The notes under the pieces: model-generated
Database searches by the model: none
Seen by the model: only the letters and a program-made list of their open reading frames with translations
What the model was told of the DNA's origin: nothing
Source of the DNA: UBA2136 sp963974105
GTDB taxonomy: Bacteria; Pseudomonadota; Alphaproteobacteria; UBA2136
NCBI GenBank assembly: GCA_963974105.1
Contig: CAXBBG010000001.1
Coordinates: 62,001 to 126,000, forward strand
Direction: 5' to 3'
Length of the DNA: 64,000 bases
Position numbers and translations under genes: made by a program
In this document: piece after piece, positions 8,016-17,420 of the stretch
How the letters are laid out: each line of letters opens with the position of its first letter
Numbering within the stretch: position 1 is the first letter of the stretch

Positions 8016-8843
8016 TTACATATCTAAAGAAATAGACACTTTTATAGCTTTATCAACAACTTGAGAGCATATACCTTTTAAGTTAGATGCCTTTAAAACT
8101 GCTAATCCAGCAGCTGTTGTACCCCCCTTACTGGTTACATTTTCACGCAATTCTTCAATACTTTTGGCAGGAAAACACGCATTCGCATAGACGCCTGCAC
8201 CTTTACAAGTACCGATAGCTAGCTTATAAGAATCAGTTTTGCTTAATCCTGCAGCAACCCCAGCCTCAGCCAAGGCTTCTATAAAATAAAAGAAATAAGC
8301 AGGGCCAGAACCTGACAAGGCTGTCACCGCATGCATCTGACCTTCCTTTGGCACAAACAAACAAGCACCAGAGGCAGAAAATATGGAATCTGCCCATTTT
8401 TGATGCAGATCAGACACATGACTTGGCGCATAGATAGCCGCCATCCCTTCCCCGACTGCAACGGGTGTATTCGGCATCGCCCTTATAATAGACGCTTTTT
8501 TTCCTAAAGCATCCGTCAGACGCTCAATAGAAACACCCGCCGCAATAGAAATAAATAAAGTATCCGCACACACCAACCCCTTACAAAGAGGCAGCACATC
8601 GGCCATAACTTGCGGCTTAACAGCCAACAATACAATATCCACAGGTTTTTCCAACGCTTCAACGCCACTTACTGTATTGACACCTAACAACTCAGCATTC
8701 TGCTGACTCTTTAAGCCATGCACAACGGCTGTCACATTTAAAGGGTTCACAACCGCCGACCTTAAAAGACCCGAAATCAGGGCTGTCGCCATATTTCCAA
8801 GACCTACAACTAATATGTGCTTATCGTTCAAATCACCCATCAT
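8016..8843 (-). CDS. proC: Pyrroline-5-carboxylate reductase
   Basis: ProC reduces 1-pyrroline-5-carboxylate to proline with NAD(P)H in the cytoplasm, the last step of proline synthesis. The 275-residue product has the usual length. It has a Rossmann N terminus (ILVVGLGNMATALISGL), the RAMPNTP motif at about residue 121, and the C-terminal signatures ALSGSGPAYFF and TSKGGTTAAGL that form the dimeric active site. The ATG at 8843 follows GAGGTGA; a second ATG directly after it is an equally good start. It stands alone on the minus strand. Its catabolic counterpart putA lies at 39.6 kb. Confidence 0.95.
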   Translation of the reverse strand: MMGDLNDKHILVVGLGNMATALISGLLRSAVVNPLNVTAVVHGLKSQQNAELLGVNTVSGVEALEKPVDIVLLAVKPQVMADVLPLCKGLVCADTLFISIAAGVSIERLTDALGKKASIIRAMPNTPVAVGEGMAAIYAPSHVSDLHQKWADSIFSASGACLFVPKEGQMHAVTALSGSGPAYFFYFIEALAEAGVAAGLSKTDSYKLAIGTCKGAGVYANACFPAKSIEELRENVTSKGGTTAAGLAVLKASNLKGICSQVVDKAIKVSISLDM

Positions 8844-8900
8844 TCACCTCATTATATTATGACTATACATAAGCGCAGTATACCATAATCCACATACCTT

Positions 8901-8929
8901 TTGACATACACCTTTTTCCGCAGTAGACT
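8901..8929 (+). promoter_or_regulatory. Sigma70-type promoter for hldD
   Basis: A consensus -35 TTGACA (8901-8906), a 17-bp spacer and a -10-like TAGACT (8924-8929) lie about 40 bp upstream of the hldD start. Spacing and position fit a housekeeping promoter for hldD and probably lgt and the genes after it. Confidence 0.55.
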
Positions 8930-8967
8930 GCCCTTCAATGTAGAGAGAAAAAACGAGGGAAAACCTA

Positions 8968-9963
8968 ATGTTTATCGTTACAGGCGGGGCTGGATTTATT
9001 GGTTCAGTTGTTATAAATGAGCTAGAAAAAACCTTTAAAGGTGAAAAAATAACAGTTATTGACTGGTTAGGAAGTGATGATCGCTGGAAAAACCTTAACC
9101 AACACACCCTTACAGATATCATCTTTCCCGAAGACACACACGATTACCTTGTAGATCATGCGGATGAAATTAAAGCGGTTATTCACATGGGCGCTATCAG
9201 CACCACAACCGAAAGCGATGTGGATATGATTGTCGAACGCAACATCGGATATAGCCTTGACCTTTTTGACTGGTGTGCCGAACAAGATGTTCCCTTTATA
9301 TACGCCTCTTCCGCTGCCACATATGGCGAAGGCGAACAAGGTTTCGACGACCATATGGATATTGAACATCATAAAAAATTACTACCTCTTAACGCTTACG
9401 GCTTTAGCAAGTGCATGGTCGACAAAGCTATTTTAAATAAAGAACACAAGCCAAGCCAGTGGGTTGGTTTAAAATTCTTTAATGTTTACGGCCCAAACGA
9501 ATATCACAAAGGTGGACAAAAAAGCGTTGTTGCACATGCCTTTAAACAAATCAGTGACACAGGCGCCATGAACCTGTTCAAGTCATACAGCCCAGACTAT
9601 AAAGACGGTGAACAATTGCGTGATTTTGTTTACGTTAAAGATATTGCCCGTGCTATTTGCTGGTTTATTCAAAACAAACAAGTTTCTGGTATTTTTAACC
9701 AAGGTACAGGTGAAGCCCGTTCTTTTAAAGACCTTGTAGCTGCCACATTTGCAGCCATGAACAAGGCTGAAAATATCAACTACATTGACATGCCTGACAA
9801 CATCAAAGGGCAATATCAATACTTCACAAAAGCAAATATGGACAATTTCCAAGCTATTTACGCACAACACTCTAATGGTGAAAGCTTTAAATTTATGTCC
9901 CTTGAAGAAGGTGTTGCCGATTACGTGCAAAACCACCTCATGCAAGCAAACCCATATTTGTAA
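8968..9963 (+). CDS. hldD: ADP-L-glycero-D-manno-heptose 6-epimerase
   Basis: HldD (RfaD) epimerises ADP-D-glycero-manno-heptose to the L-glycero form used in the LPS inner core. The 331-residue product is an extended short-chain dehydrogenase. It has the NAD(P) loop FIVTGGAGFIGS at the N terminus, a Ser-rich catalytic stretch YASSAATYG (about residue 112), the YxxxK pair in NAYGFSKCM (about residue 140), and KFFNVYGPNE. The ATG at 8968 follows GAGGG and a clear promoter. Length matches the family (about 310-330). Its presence supports heptose-containing LPS. It is followed 30 bp later by lgt. Confidence 0.93.
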   Translation: MFIVTGGAGFIGSVVINELEKTFKGEKITVIDWLGSDDRWKNLNQHTLTDIIFPEDTHDYLVDHADEIKAVIHMGAISTTTESDVDMIVERNIGYSLDLFDWCAEQDVPFIYASSAATYGEGEQGFDDHMDIEHHKKLLPLNAYGFSKCMVDKAILNKEHKPSQWVGLKFFNVYGPNEYHKGGQKSVVAHAFKQISDTGAMNLFKSYSPDYKDGEQLRDFVYVKDIARAICWFIQNKQVSGIFNQGTGEARSFKDLVAATFAAMNKAENINYIDMPDNIKGQYQYFTKANMDNFQAIYAQHSNGESFKFMSLEEGVADYVQNHLMQANPYL

Positions 9964-9993
9964 TTTAATAATTTAAAAATAAGGAATATTTCA

Positions 9994-10782
9994 ATGCCCT
10001 TCCCTTCCATCGACCCTGTTGCTTTTAGTATATTTGGCTGGGCTGTGCATTGGTATGGCTTAGCTTATGTTGCAGCTTTTTTACTGGGCGGCAAATATGT
10101 AGAATATACTTTTCAAAAATACGGTAAAGACGTTAACCTAAAAAAAGAAGACGGCGAGCGTATCTTCACTTGGATTATTTTTGGCGTTCTTTTAGGAGGC
10201 AGGCTCGGTTACGTTTTCTTTTATAACGCTGACTACTACTTACACAATTTAAGTGAAATATTTAAATTGTGGCAAGGCGGCATGTCGTTCCACGGTGGTG
10301 TCCTTGGTGTTTTAGCCGCTTGTGCACTTTATTGTAAAAAATATAAAGTCAATCTTATCGACCTTGGCGACCGCATGATGCCAGCTTTTAGTATTGGTAT
10401 ATTTTTAGGGCGTATTGCAAACTTTATCAACGGTGAACTATATGGGCGCATAACGGATGCAAGTTACGGTATTATATTCCCAACAGGAGGCCCGTTACCA
10501 AGACACCCGTCTCAACTATACGAAGCAGCCCTTGAAGGGTTACTGCTTTTTATTATATTACACTTCACCCTTAAAGCCCGCCGCAACCGCGGTGAAGTTT
10601 CAGGGCTATTTTTACTCTGTTATGGCTTATTCCGTAGCTTAGTAGAATTTGTAAGAGAACGTGACGTTCAACTAAGCGATGGTTTATTCGAAACCATTTC
10701 AATGGGGCAAATATTAAGCATTCCAATGATAATCATTGGCATCATTTTAATTATTCAAAGTAAAAAAGAAGTTAAAGGTTAA
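9994..10782 (+). CDS. lgt: Prolipoprotein diacylglyceryl transferase
   Basis: Lgt transfers diacylglycerol from phosphatidylglycerol to the lipobox cysteine of prolipoproteins, the first step of lipoprotein maturation, in the inner membrane. The 262-residue polytopic product contains the family signatures HGGVLGV (about residue 100), GRIANFINGELYGR (about residue 140, with the essential Arg/Asn region) and RHPSQLYEA (about residue 170). Around seven hydrophobic segments are visible. A GGAA ribosome site precedes ATG 9994. Substrates in this window include the secretin lipoprotein (37162-38847) and a small lipoprotein (50032-50241). The next gene starts 5 bp after its stop. Confidence 0.95.
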   Translation: MPFPSIDPVAFSIFGWAVHWYGLAYVAAFLLGGKYVEYTFQKYGKDVNLKKEDGERIFTWIIFGVLLGGRLGYVFFYNADYYLHNLSEIFKLWQGGMSFHGGVLGVLAACALYCKKYKVNLIDLGDRMMPAFSIGIFLGRIANFINGELYGRITDASYGIIFPTGGPLPRHPSQLYEAALEGLLLFIILHFTLKARRNRGEVSGLFLLCYGLFRSLVEFVRERDVQLSDGLFETISMGQILSIPMIIIGIILIIQSKKEVKG

Positions 10783-10787
10783 TCAAT

Positions 10788-11858
10788 ATGACAACACTTC
10801 CAGAAATTCTTAAAACAAAAATTAGCACCAGTGGCCCTATAAATATTGAGGACTACATGAGCACATGCCTCTACCATGAAGAACACGGCTACTACATGAC
10901 CCAAACACCATTTGGTCGCGAAGGTGACTTTACAACAGCCCCAGAAATTTCACAAATTTATGGTGAAATGATAGGTGCATGGGTGGCTGACACTTGGATT
11001 AAAATGGGCAAACCACAGGCATGGCAACTACTTGAAGCTGGTCCTGGACGCGGCACACTGATGAAAGATATGCTCCGCACACTCAAGCACGCTTTACCAG
11101 AGTGCTATGAAAGTGCAACCATCACCCTTTTAGAAATTAGCCCGATGCTTAAAATTCTGCAACGTGACATGTTAATCGACCATCATATTCGCTGGGTCAA
11201 TACCATTGATGAAGCTGATTTTTCCTTACCAACTATTTTTATTGCCAACGAATTATTAGACGCCTTCCCTGTACGTCAATTTATTAAAAACGACACAGGC
11301 ACATACAACGAGCGACTCATCACAACAAACGAAGAAGGGTTTACTTTTACCACAAGTAATGAAGTAAAAACGGACATTTCTTACGATACAGATATTGTTG
11401 AAACATCAGAAGCGATGGAAAGCTTCCTTTGCAAGTTAAAGGACAAGCTCACCAACGGTGCGGCTTTATTTATTGACTACGGTGACCACGGTACAGGCGA
11501 CAGTTTGCAGGCACTTCAAAGCCACAAGGAAATCAACGTCCTAGAAAACCCTGGTAAATCAGACATTACAGCACATGTAAACTTTGACAATGTGCGCCGC
11601 GTTCTTGGCATGGAGCGCACCAGCCAAATGGAGCCTATGGCACAGTTTTTAAGCAGTATTGGCTTACCACTGCGTGCAGCTGCCTTGCTTGAAAAAGCAA
11701 CAGATGCCCAAAAAGTAGAAATAGAAAGTGCGGCTTACCGCCTTATGCACCCTGAACAAATGGGTGAATTATTCAAAGTTATTGCCTATCGTACCGATGA
11801 AAACATCGACCTTGCAGGCTTATATTTTGAAAACAAGCAAGAAAGCCACGCAGCCTAA
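10788..11858 (+). CDS. SAM-dependent methyltransferase, MidA/NDUFAF7 family
   Basis: The 356-residue product belongs to the DUF185 family whose mitochondrial member NDUFAF7/MidA methylates an arginine of a complex I subunit. The SAM-binding motif LLEAGPGRGTLMKD is at about residue 82. Family-specific stretches include EHGYYM, GDFTTAPEISQ near the N terminus, IANELLDAFPVRQF (about residue 152) and the later DYGDHG. It follows lgt by 5 bp and precedes pgeF, an arrangement (lgt-midA-pgeF) seen in other alphaproteobacteria. Protein substrate in bacteria is not established; the methyltransferase fold assignment is firm. Confidence 0.88.
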   Translation: MTTLPEILKTKISTSGPINIEDYMSTCLYHEEHGYYMTQTPFGREGDFTTAPEISQIYGEMIGAWVADTWIKMGKPQAWQLLEAGPGRGTLMKDMLRTLKHALPECYESATITLLEISPMLKILQRDMLIDHHIRWVNTIDEADFSLPTIFIANELLDAFPVRQFIKNDTGTYNERLITTNEEGFTFTTSNEVKTDISYDTDIVETSEAMESFLCKLKDKLTNGAALFIDYGDHGTGDSLQALQSHKEINVLENPGKSDITAHVNFDNVRRVLGMERTSQMEPMAQFLSSIGLPLRAAALLEKATDAQKVEIESAAYRLMHPEQMGELFKVIAYRTDENIDLAGLYFENKQESHAA

Positions 11859-11959
11859 GGTCATTAAAAAGCAAACACTTGATAGTCTCTGTAAATAGGT
11901 TTAATTTAAGGCTTCTATCACAAGCATAAGCTTAAATAATTAATTATCGGATACTATAA

Positions 11960-12643
11960 ATGAAGCTATTAGAACTTGAACAACAACTACAGTATGCTGA
12001 GCACGCCTTTGGAACTATTCATGACGGCGAGGTTATCAATGACCCTTCAGAGCTTATACGTGCCTACACAGAAGTTTTAGGGCCTATTGCACACATGCGC
12101 CAAGTACACGGCGACCGCATTGTTTACACAAACGACGCAGGCTGCATTGAAGAAGCCGATGCCATTTACACCGACAACCCAGAACTTTGGTTGGCTGTTA
12201 AAACAGCTGACTGCGTTCCTGTTTTAGTAAGCACACCACAAGCGGTGGCTGCTGTTCATTGTGGATGGCGTGGTCTACAGGCTGAAATTTTACCAAAAAC
12301 CATCAAAAAACTTATGGACGAATACAACCTAACAGCCATTGATGTATTTGTGCATATTGGCCCATGCATTAGCCAAGAAAAATACGAAGTTGAAGATCAC
12401 TACAAAGAAATTTTCGACGAAAAATTCTTTAAGCCGTCCCCTAAAAAAGGATTTTCTCTTCTTGATATGGTTGGCGTGGTAGAAGACCAAGCTCGTGAAC
12501 TCGGCGTGCCTAAAACACACATTATCGACAGTGGGCTTTGCACATACAAGGAAAATGACCTGTTCAATTCTTACCGCCGCTCCAAAAAAGACGGTAATGA
12601 AAGCTACAATGTACAGTGCTCTCTTGTAAAACGCCTGGTTTAA
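11960..12643 (+). CDS. pgeF: Peptidoglycan editing factor / laccase-domain protein (YfiH family)
   Basis: PgeF-type proteins hydrolyse misincorporated amino acids on UDP-MurNAc precursors; older annotation calls them polyphenol oxidases. The 227-residue product has the three conserved metal-site regions: KTADCVPVL (about residue 90), VHCGWRGL (about residue 107) and HIGPCISQEKYEV (about residue 137), supplying the Cys and His ligands. Length is slightly short of the usual 240-260 but no core motif is missing. A 101-bp spacer separates it from the methyltransferase. A bidirectional terminator follows, shared with convergent nhaA. Confidence 0.9.
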   Translation: MKLLELEQQLQYAEHAFGTIHDGEVINDPSELIRAYTEVLGPIAHMRQVHGDRIVYTNDAGCIEEADAIYTDNPELWLAVKTADCVPVLVSTPQAVAAVHCGWRGLQAEILPKTIKKLMDEYNLTAIDVFVHIGPCISQEKYEVEDHYKEIFDEKFFKPSPKKGFSLLDMVGVVEDQARELGVPKTHIIDSGLCTYKENDLFNSYRRSKKDGNESYNVQCSLVKRLV

Positions 12644-12670
12644 CAAAATATTTACAAGTGCATAAAACAT

Positions 12671-12701
12671 AAAAAAAGACCTCTTACGAGGTCTTTTTTT
12701 T
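12671..12701. terminator. Bidirectional intrinsic terminator (pgeF / nhaA)
   Basis: The stem GACCTC/GAGGTC with a TTAC loop is flanked by seven A residues on the left and eight T residues on the right, so it can end transcripts from both sides. It lies exactly between the convergent pgeF and nhaA genes. Confidence 0.9.
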
Positions 12702-12711
12702 CGCTATCAGT

Positions 12712-14043
12712 TTATTTTGTCACATCAACATCCACAAGTGTATTGTCTTGGTACTGCTGATGGACATGATTATCCTTATATTCAATCGCATCAGCAACAT
12801 GCACAACCTCTTCCTTTATTTCAGGAAACACAAGACGACACCACATAAAGCCAATCACCGCCATAATAGATGAGGAAATTAAAACGGCAAGGATAGAGTA
12901 AGTACCGTAACCAGCAATGTCTTTATACGCCAAACCAGCGACAAAAATACTCATGGTAAAGCCAATACCCGTTAACAAACCAACACCAATTAAGTGCTTC
13001 ATGGTCATCCCTTCGGGTAATTCAGCCGACGTAAACGTCGTTGTTAACCACGCCGAACCTATCACAGCAATCGGTTTACCAAAAACCAAAGCCAACGTCA
13101 CACCTAATGTCACAGAGTTAAACAGGTCTTTACTCGAAACACCTGCTAAGTTCACACCTGCATTTGCCAAGGCAAATAAAGGCATAATCACCCAAGCATT
13201 GATGGGTGAAAGCTCATGTTCCCATGTTTTAAGCAGCGAATAGTTTCCGCCTAACTTGGCCGTGGTGGGGATCGTTAAAGCGGTCACAAGCCCCGCCACT
13301 GTAGGGTGAATACCTGAAGCCAATGTACAACCCCAAAGCGCGACACCCAAAAACCCATATGACATAAAGTTATTTGAATTTCTAAGGTTTTGCACAACAA
13401 GAACAGACAAAACAAGCCCTGCACCTGCCAAAGCTGTTAAATTCAGATCGGCCGAATAAAACAAAGCAATCACACCTACAGCAATTAAGTCATCAAGCAC
13501 GGCAATAGCCAGTAAAAAAACCTTCACCGAAAGCGGTACACGCTTAGAGCCCACCAGCATTAACACACCTAAAGCAAAGGCGATATCGGTTGCTGTTGGT
13601 ACGGCCCAACCTTTCATAGCCAGTGCATCGGCGCTATTAAAAAATACAAATATAGCCGCAGGCAAAGTCACACCCGCAACGGCAACAACACCTGGCAACG
13701 CACGCTTACCCCAAGTATTCAAACTTCCCTTGGGATCAAATAGCTCACGTTTCACTTCCAACCCAATGGTAAAGAAGAAAATAGCCATCAAAAGATCATT
13801 TATCCAATAACGCACTGTATGTTCAACGACAATTGTCACTTTATATTCTAAAACAGCGTTAAATGTTTCAGAAAATTGTAGCCAACCTACATAATCCATC
13901 CCAAGGCTGGTTAGAACCCCTTGTAAACTTGGAATGTTAACAACAAACATGGCAAATAGTGCGGCAATAATTAAAGTAATACCCCCCACCGATTCACCAC
14001 GAATAAGTTTACGTAGCGTCGTTGATTCATGTTTTGAACTCAT
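12712..14043 (-). CDS. nhaA: Na+/H+ antiporter NhaA
   Basis: NhaA exchanges two protons for one sodium ion across the inner membrane, for pH and salt homeostasis. The 443-residue polytopic protein contains the family hallmarks LMAIFFFTIGLEVKRE (about residues 86-101) and TDIAFALGVL. It also has the adjacent transport aspartates in IAVLDDLIAVGVIA (about residues 180-193), equivalent to Asp163/Asp164 of the E. coli protein. The tail after the last membrane helix is about 50 residues longer than in E. coli (388 residues) and is acidic and His-containing. It stands alone on the minus strand with no nhaR nearby. A sodium antiporter would suit a marine or saline habitat, but that is only suggestive. 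Confidence 0.94.
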   Translation of the reverse strand: MSSKHESTTLRKLIRGESVGGITLIIAALFAMFVVNIPSLQGVLTSLGMDYVGWLQFSETFNAVLEYKVTIVVEHTVRYWINDLLMAIFFFTIGLEVKRELFDPKGSLNTWGKRALPGVVAVAGVTLPAAIFVFFNSADALAMKGWAVPTATDIAFALGVLMLVGSKRVPLSVKVFLLAIAVLDDLIAVGVIALFYSADLNLTALAGAGLVLSVLVVQNLRNSNNFMSYGFLGVALWGCTLASGIHPTVAGLVTALTIPTTAKLGGNYSLLKTWEHELSPINAWVIMPLFALANAGVNLAGVSSKDLFNSVTLGVTLALVFGKPIAVIGSAWLTTTFTSAELPEGMTMKHLIGVGLLTGIGFTMSIFVAGLAYKDIAGYGTYSILAVLISSSIMAVIGFMWCRLVFPEIKEEVVHVADAIEYKDNHVHQQYQDNTLVDVDVTK

Positions 14044-14231
14044 AAAGTCCCCTTATTGAAGGTAAAGTACTAGCAAGTGCCAGCACAGATATAAAAAAAT
14101 AAAATATTTTTTAATTTAAAAGCGAGAGAAACTCACTTTTGAAAAAAGGTAATGTAGATAGCCATAAAATGGCAAAATACTTGTAATTGTATACGCCTGA
14201 CCCCAAGCAATGTCAACCCCTAGATAACGTA

Positions 14232-16085
14232 TTATTCACCATGAAAATGGTCATAAATGAGAGTAGCAAGGTTTTCGTTAATACCTTCAACACGTTGAAG
14301 GTCTTTTATAGACGCCTTTTTAACGCCATCTACGCTACCAAACGTCAACAAAATAGCCTTTTTACGCTTACCACCCACACCAGGAATGCTGTCTAATGCC
14401 GACTTCACCACAGCTTTTGAACGTTTATGCCGATGATAGCCAATCGCAAAGCGGTGCGATTCATCACGCACAACCTGTAAAAGAAACTTCAAAGGAGAAT
14501 TATAATCAATTTTAAGCGTATCTCCACCACGTTTAAAAATAGTTTCCAGCCCTTTATCACGAAACTCACCCTTGGCAATGGCTAATAAAATAGGTCCTTG
14601 ATCATCATTAAGCCCTAAATTTTCCATCACACGCTCTAATACACCTAAATGCCCTTTACCACCATCTACCATCACAATGTCTGGCCATACAGGGCTTGGC
14701 AAACCCTTAGCCTTGGCCTCATCACTTTCTACCAACAGCTTTCCATAACGGCGCATCAATGTCTCTTCCATCATGGCATAGTCATCGGGCGTGTCTTTGC
14801 CTTTTATAGAAAATTTACGATAATCCGATTTCAGCATCCCCGTCTCACCTGCTACCACCATAGATGCTACGGAATGCTTCCCTTGAATATTAGAAATATC
14901 AAATGTCTCAATGCGCCTTATTTCGCGCTCTGTTCCTATAATATTCGCCAACGATTCCAGTTGGCTCTTCCATGAACTTTGCTCAGATTGCTTACGTATT
15001 AAGGCTCTTTCGGCATTTTCTAGCGCTTGATTCACAATTTCTTTGCGCTCACCCCTTATCGGCGTACTAATTTTCACCCCATGCGTTACCGATAATGCAA
15101 CGGCCAGCGCTTCAACATCTGCCACATCATGTGAAGTTAAAATTTCTTTAGGGGTCGCCTTACCAGCATAGTGCATGGCCAAAAACAATCTAAGAACTTC
15201 AGGCTCTTGAAGCCCCTGCACCTCTCTTGGGAAAAATTGCGCATTCCCCACATGTTGGCCATTACGGTAGCTATACAACTGAACACAAGCCTTTGCACCA
15301 CTTAAATGTAACGCCACAATATCAACATCACGCATGGAAGAGCCAAACGTAGACTGAGATGACAATACAGACGCAATAGCACTAAGACGGTCACGGTATA
15401 TTGCCGCCTCTTCAAAACACATTTTTGATGAAGCGGACATCATTTTAGACTGCAGCTCTTCTTGTACATATGTGCCTTTACCATTTAAAAAGTCATCGGC
15501 ATCTTTAACCAACGCATTATAATCTTCAGGTTTAATCTTACCCACACAAGGCGCACTACACCTTTTAATATGATATTTTAAACAAGGACGGCTGCGATTA
15601 TTAAATTCGCTATCGGTACAGGTACGCAATAAAAATGAGCGCTCTAACATGTCCATCGTACGGTACATCGCCTTAGCATCGGGATATGGGCCATAATAAC
15701 GCCCATTCTCGCGCTTTGCCCCACGCTGAGATGTTAGCCTTGGTATTTCAGCTTCCGATATAAGTATGTGTGGGTATGTTGAACCATCTCTAAACATAAT
15801 ATTATATTTAGGTTTCAGGCTTTTAATTAAGCTAATTTCTAAAAGTAATGCTTCAACCTCATTCGCCGTTTCAACAATAACAAGCTCAGCTGTTTCAAAC
15901 ACCATTTTGCGGATACGGTTCACCATACCCTCTTCTTTAATATAGCTTGCTAAACGCTTTTTAAGATTTTTTGCCTTACCTACATAAAGCAAATCGCCTC
16001 GTTCATTCAGCATACGGTAAACACCAGGCGCTGATGGAGCTAAAGCCACTTTTTCTTGTAAAACTAAAATGCCGTCTTTTTTCAT
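14232..16085 (-). CDS. uvrC: Excinuclease ABC subunit C
   Basis: UvrC makes the two incisions flanking a lesion during nucleotide excision repair, after handover from UvrA/UvrB. The 617-residue product has the full domain order. First comes a GIY-YIG nuclease (APGVYRM ... LLYVGKAKNLKKRLASY, residues about 17-52), then a Cys cluster (CLKYHIKRCSAPCVG), then a UvrB-binding UVR region (about 205-240). An RNase H-like second nuclease follows (RIETFDISNIQG, DIVMVDGGKGHL), and a C-terminal helix-hairpin-helix (SIPGVGGKRKKAILLTFGS). The partner uvrB is encoded 2 kb away on the same strand. The gene's 5' end faces the DnaA-box region. Confidence 0.96.
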   Translation of the reverse strand: MKKDGILVLQEKVALAPSAPGVYRMLNERGDLLYVGKAKNLKKRLASYIKEEGMVNRIRKMVFETAELVIVETANEVEALLLEISLIKSLKPKYNIMFRDGSTYPHILISEAEIPRLTSQRGAKRENGRYYGPYPDAKAMYRTMDMLERSFLLRTCTDSEFNNRSRPCLKYHIKRCSAPCVGKIKPEDYNALVKDADDFLNGKGTYVQEELQSKMMSASSKMCFEEAAIYRDRLSAIASVLSSQSTFGSSMRDVDIVALHLSGAKACVQLYSYRNGQHVGNAQFFPREVQGLQEPEVLRLFLAMHYAGKATPKEILTSHDVADVEALAVALSVTHGVKISTPIRGERKEIVNQALENAERALIRKQSEQSSWKSQLESLANIIGTEREIRRIETFDISNIQGKHSVASMVVAGETGMLKSDYRKFSIKGKDTPDDYAMMEETLMRRYGKLLVESDEAKAKGLPSPVWPDIVMVDGGKGHLGVLERVMENLGLNDDQGPILLAIAKGEFRDKGLETIFKRGGDTLKIDYNSPLKFLLQVVRDESHRFAIGYHRHKRSKAVVKSALDSIPGVGGKRKKAILLTFGSVDGVKKASIKDLQRVEGINENLATLIYDHFHGE

Positions 16086-16338
16086 GAGAACATGATAACA
16101 TAATCATAAAAATGGTTAAGACGTTAATCTTACAATTTTTTACATTTTCCAAACAACGGCGCAACTCTCTTAACGCATAAAAAATAAGCAGTGTGTTTAT
16201 AATAGAAAAAAAACAAACCCGACCTGTTCATTTCTTAATCACCATCACATTTCTAAAACTTCAAAAACCCCTGTTTTCAAGACCTTAAAAGCACCTCTTC
16301 ATTTGTATACTAAAATGTCGATTATATGATGAATAATC

Positions 16339-16541
16339 TTATCCCCGAAACCTGTGGATAACTTTGTGGGTAAATACCCCCTGTGTGGTAATAATCCCCC
16401 ACACCCCCACAAGTTCTGCGCATTGCACAAAAAATGTGCATATAAATATTGTTATATACTTCAAGTATTTAGCGGACAAAACAATGGTTTGTAGGACATT
16501 TGCACCATAAAAAAACACTTGCATACAACTTTTGTGGATAG
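16339..16541. other. DnaA-box cluster in a 676-bp gene-free, AT-rich region
   Basis: Between uvrC and the next gene (16086-16761) I find no gene but several DnaA-box matches. One is a perfect TGTGGATAA at 16353-16361. TGTGGGTAA at 16365-16373 is one mismatch away and twelve bases further on. TGTGCATAT at 16435-16443 and TGTGGATAG at 16533-16541 are also one mismatch from the relaxed consensus. A weaker TTATCCCCG is at 16339-16347. An AT-rich run (16440-16480) lies among them, and an 8-bp direct repeat CCTAGCAA occurs at 16644-16651 and 16665-16672. This could be oriC or a DnaA-controlled region. Sampled base composition does not show the G/C skew switch expected at oriC. Confidence 0.4.
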
Positions 16542-16761
16542 TTTAAGGCAAAAATTACTTACCAGTACTCATCAGTCCAATTAATGTGACAATTGAAATA
16601 TATAGAATTTTACATTTTAACACCCCCAAAAAGGCAACATTTACCTAGCAAGAAAAAAGTTTTGCCTAGCAACTTGTAAAAGATCTTAAATGACATCATT
16701 ATAGATATCTATACATACGAAACATCTTTTAATTTACCCCATCTCTTTTGGAGACACTTTC

Positions 16762-17193
16762 ATGTCTTATAAAATAAAATACTCTCAAAACGGCCGTCCT
16801 GAACTGATAAATGCCAACCAAATAAACTTAGGCCCACATCATTTTTGCCATATCAGCGACTATGACAAAGTTGAAAGCTGGTTTTGCAGTATGTTTTGTG
16901 CCCTTGAAAGCGCCAATAATGCTGAAAAAGAAAAATGGCAAGCAGAGGTTATTGATCCAATTTTAGCCAGCCTACCAGAAAGTGAACGCAAGAACGACGC
17001 CCAACAAGAAGCCGCCGACGGTGATGGATATTTTTTCATCTCGCGTGCACGAGCTTGCTTTAACCGCACAAATGACGCTAACAACTTCACAACACTCACT
17101 TGCAAGCTATTAAGAGAATATATCGCTTCAACCTTTGATGACAGCAACCTCACCTGCAAAGGCTTGCCCCTTTGGCACAATGAACCTCTATAA
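16762..17193 (+). CDS. Hypothetical protein, 143 aa
   Basis: I do not recognise this protein. It is soluble, without signal peptide or membrane segment, and has seven cysteines, which is high for its length. It has a good ribosome site (TTGGAGA) before ATG 16762, its own terminator (17210-17239), and codon use like its neighbours, so it is very probably a real single-gene unit. It is the first gene after the DnaA-box region; no functional link follows from that alone. Several similar lone orphan genes with strong ribosome sites and private terminators occur across this window. Confidence 0.6.
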   Translation: MSYKIKYSQNGRPELINANQINLGPHHFCHISDYDKVESWFCSMFCALESANNAEKEKWQAEVIDPILASLPESERKNDAQQEAADGDGYFFISRARACFNRTNDANNFTTLTCKLLREYIASTFDDSNLTCKGLPLWHNEPL

Positions 17194-17209
17194 ATTACTT
17201 AACCCTCGC

Positions 17210-17239
17210 AAAAAAGGAGCTTAACCGCTCCTTTTTTTT
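17210..17239 (+). terminator. Intrinsic terminator after the 143-aa orphan
   Basis: The stem GGAGC/GCTCC with loop TTAACC is preceded by A residues and followed by eight T residues, 17 bp after the stop codon. Confidence 0.88.
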
Positions 17240-17420
17240 AATTTGGGCGGGTATAGAAGATGTCACAAACCAAATGCTTATATATAAAACATATCGGATT
17301 TCAGCATTGCAAGTGTCAAACCCTGTTTTAACCAGGCTTAATATTTAAAGAAAAACTTATACAGGCTCAATAAAATATGCCATCCTTAACCATCAACTTA
17401 AATAATAAGCAGGAAACTTT

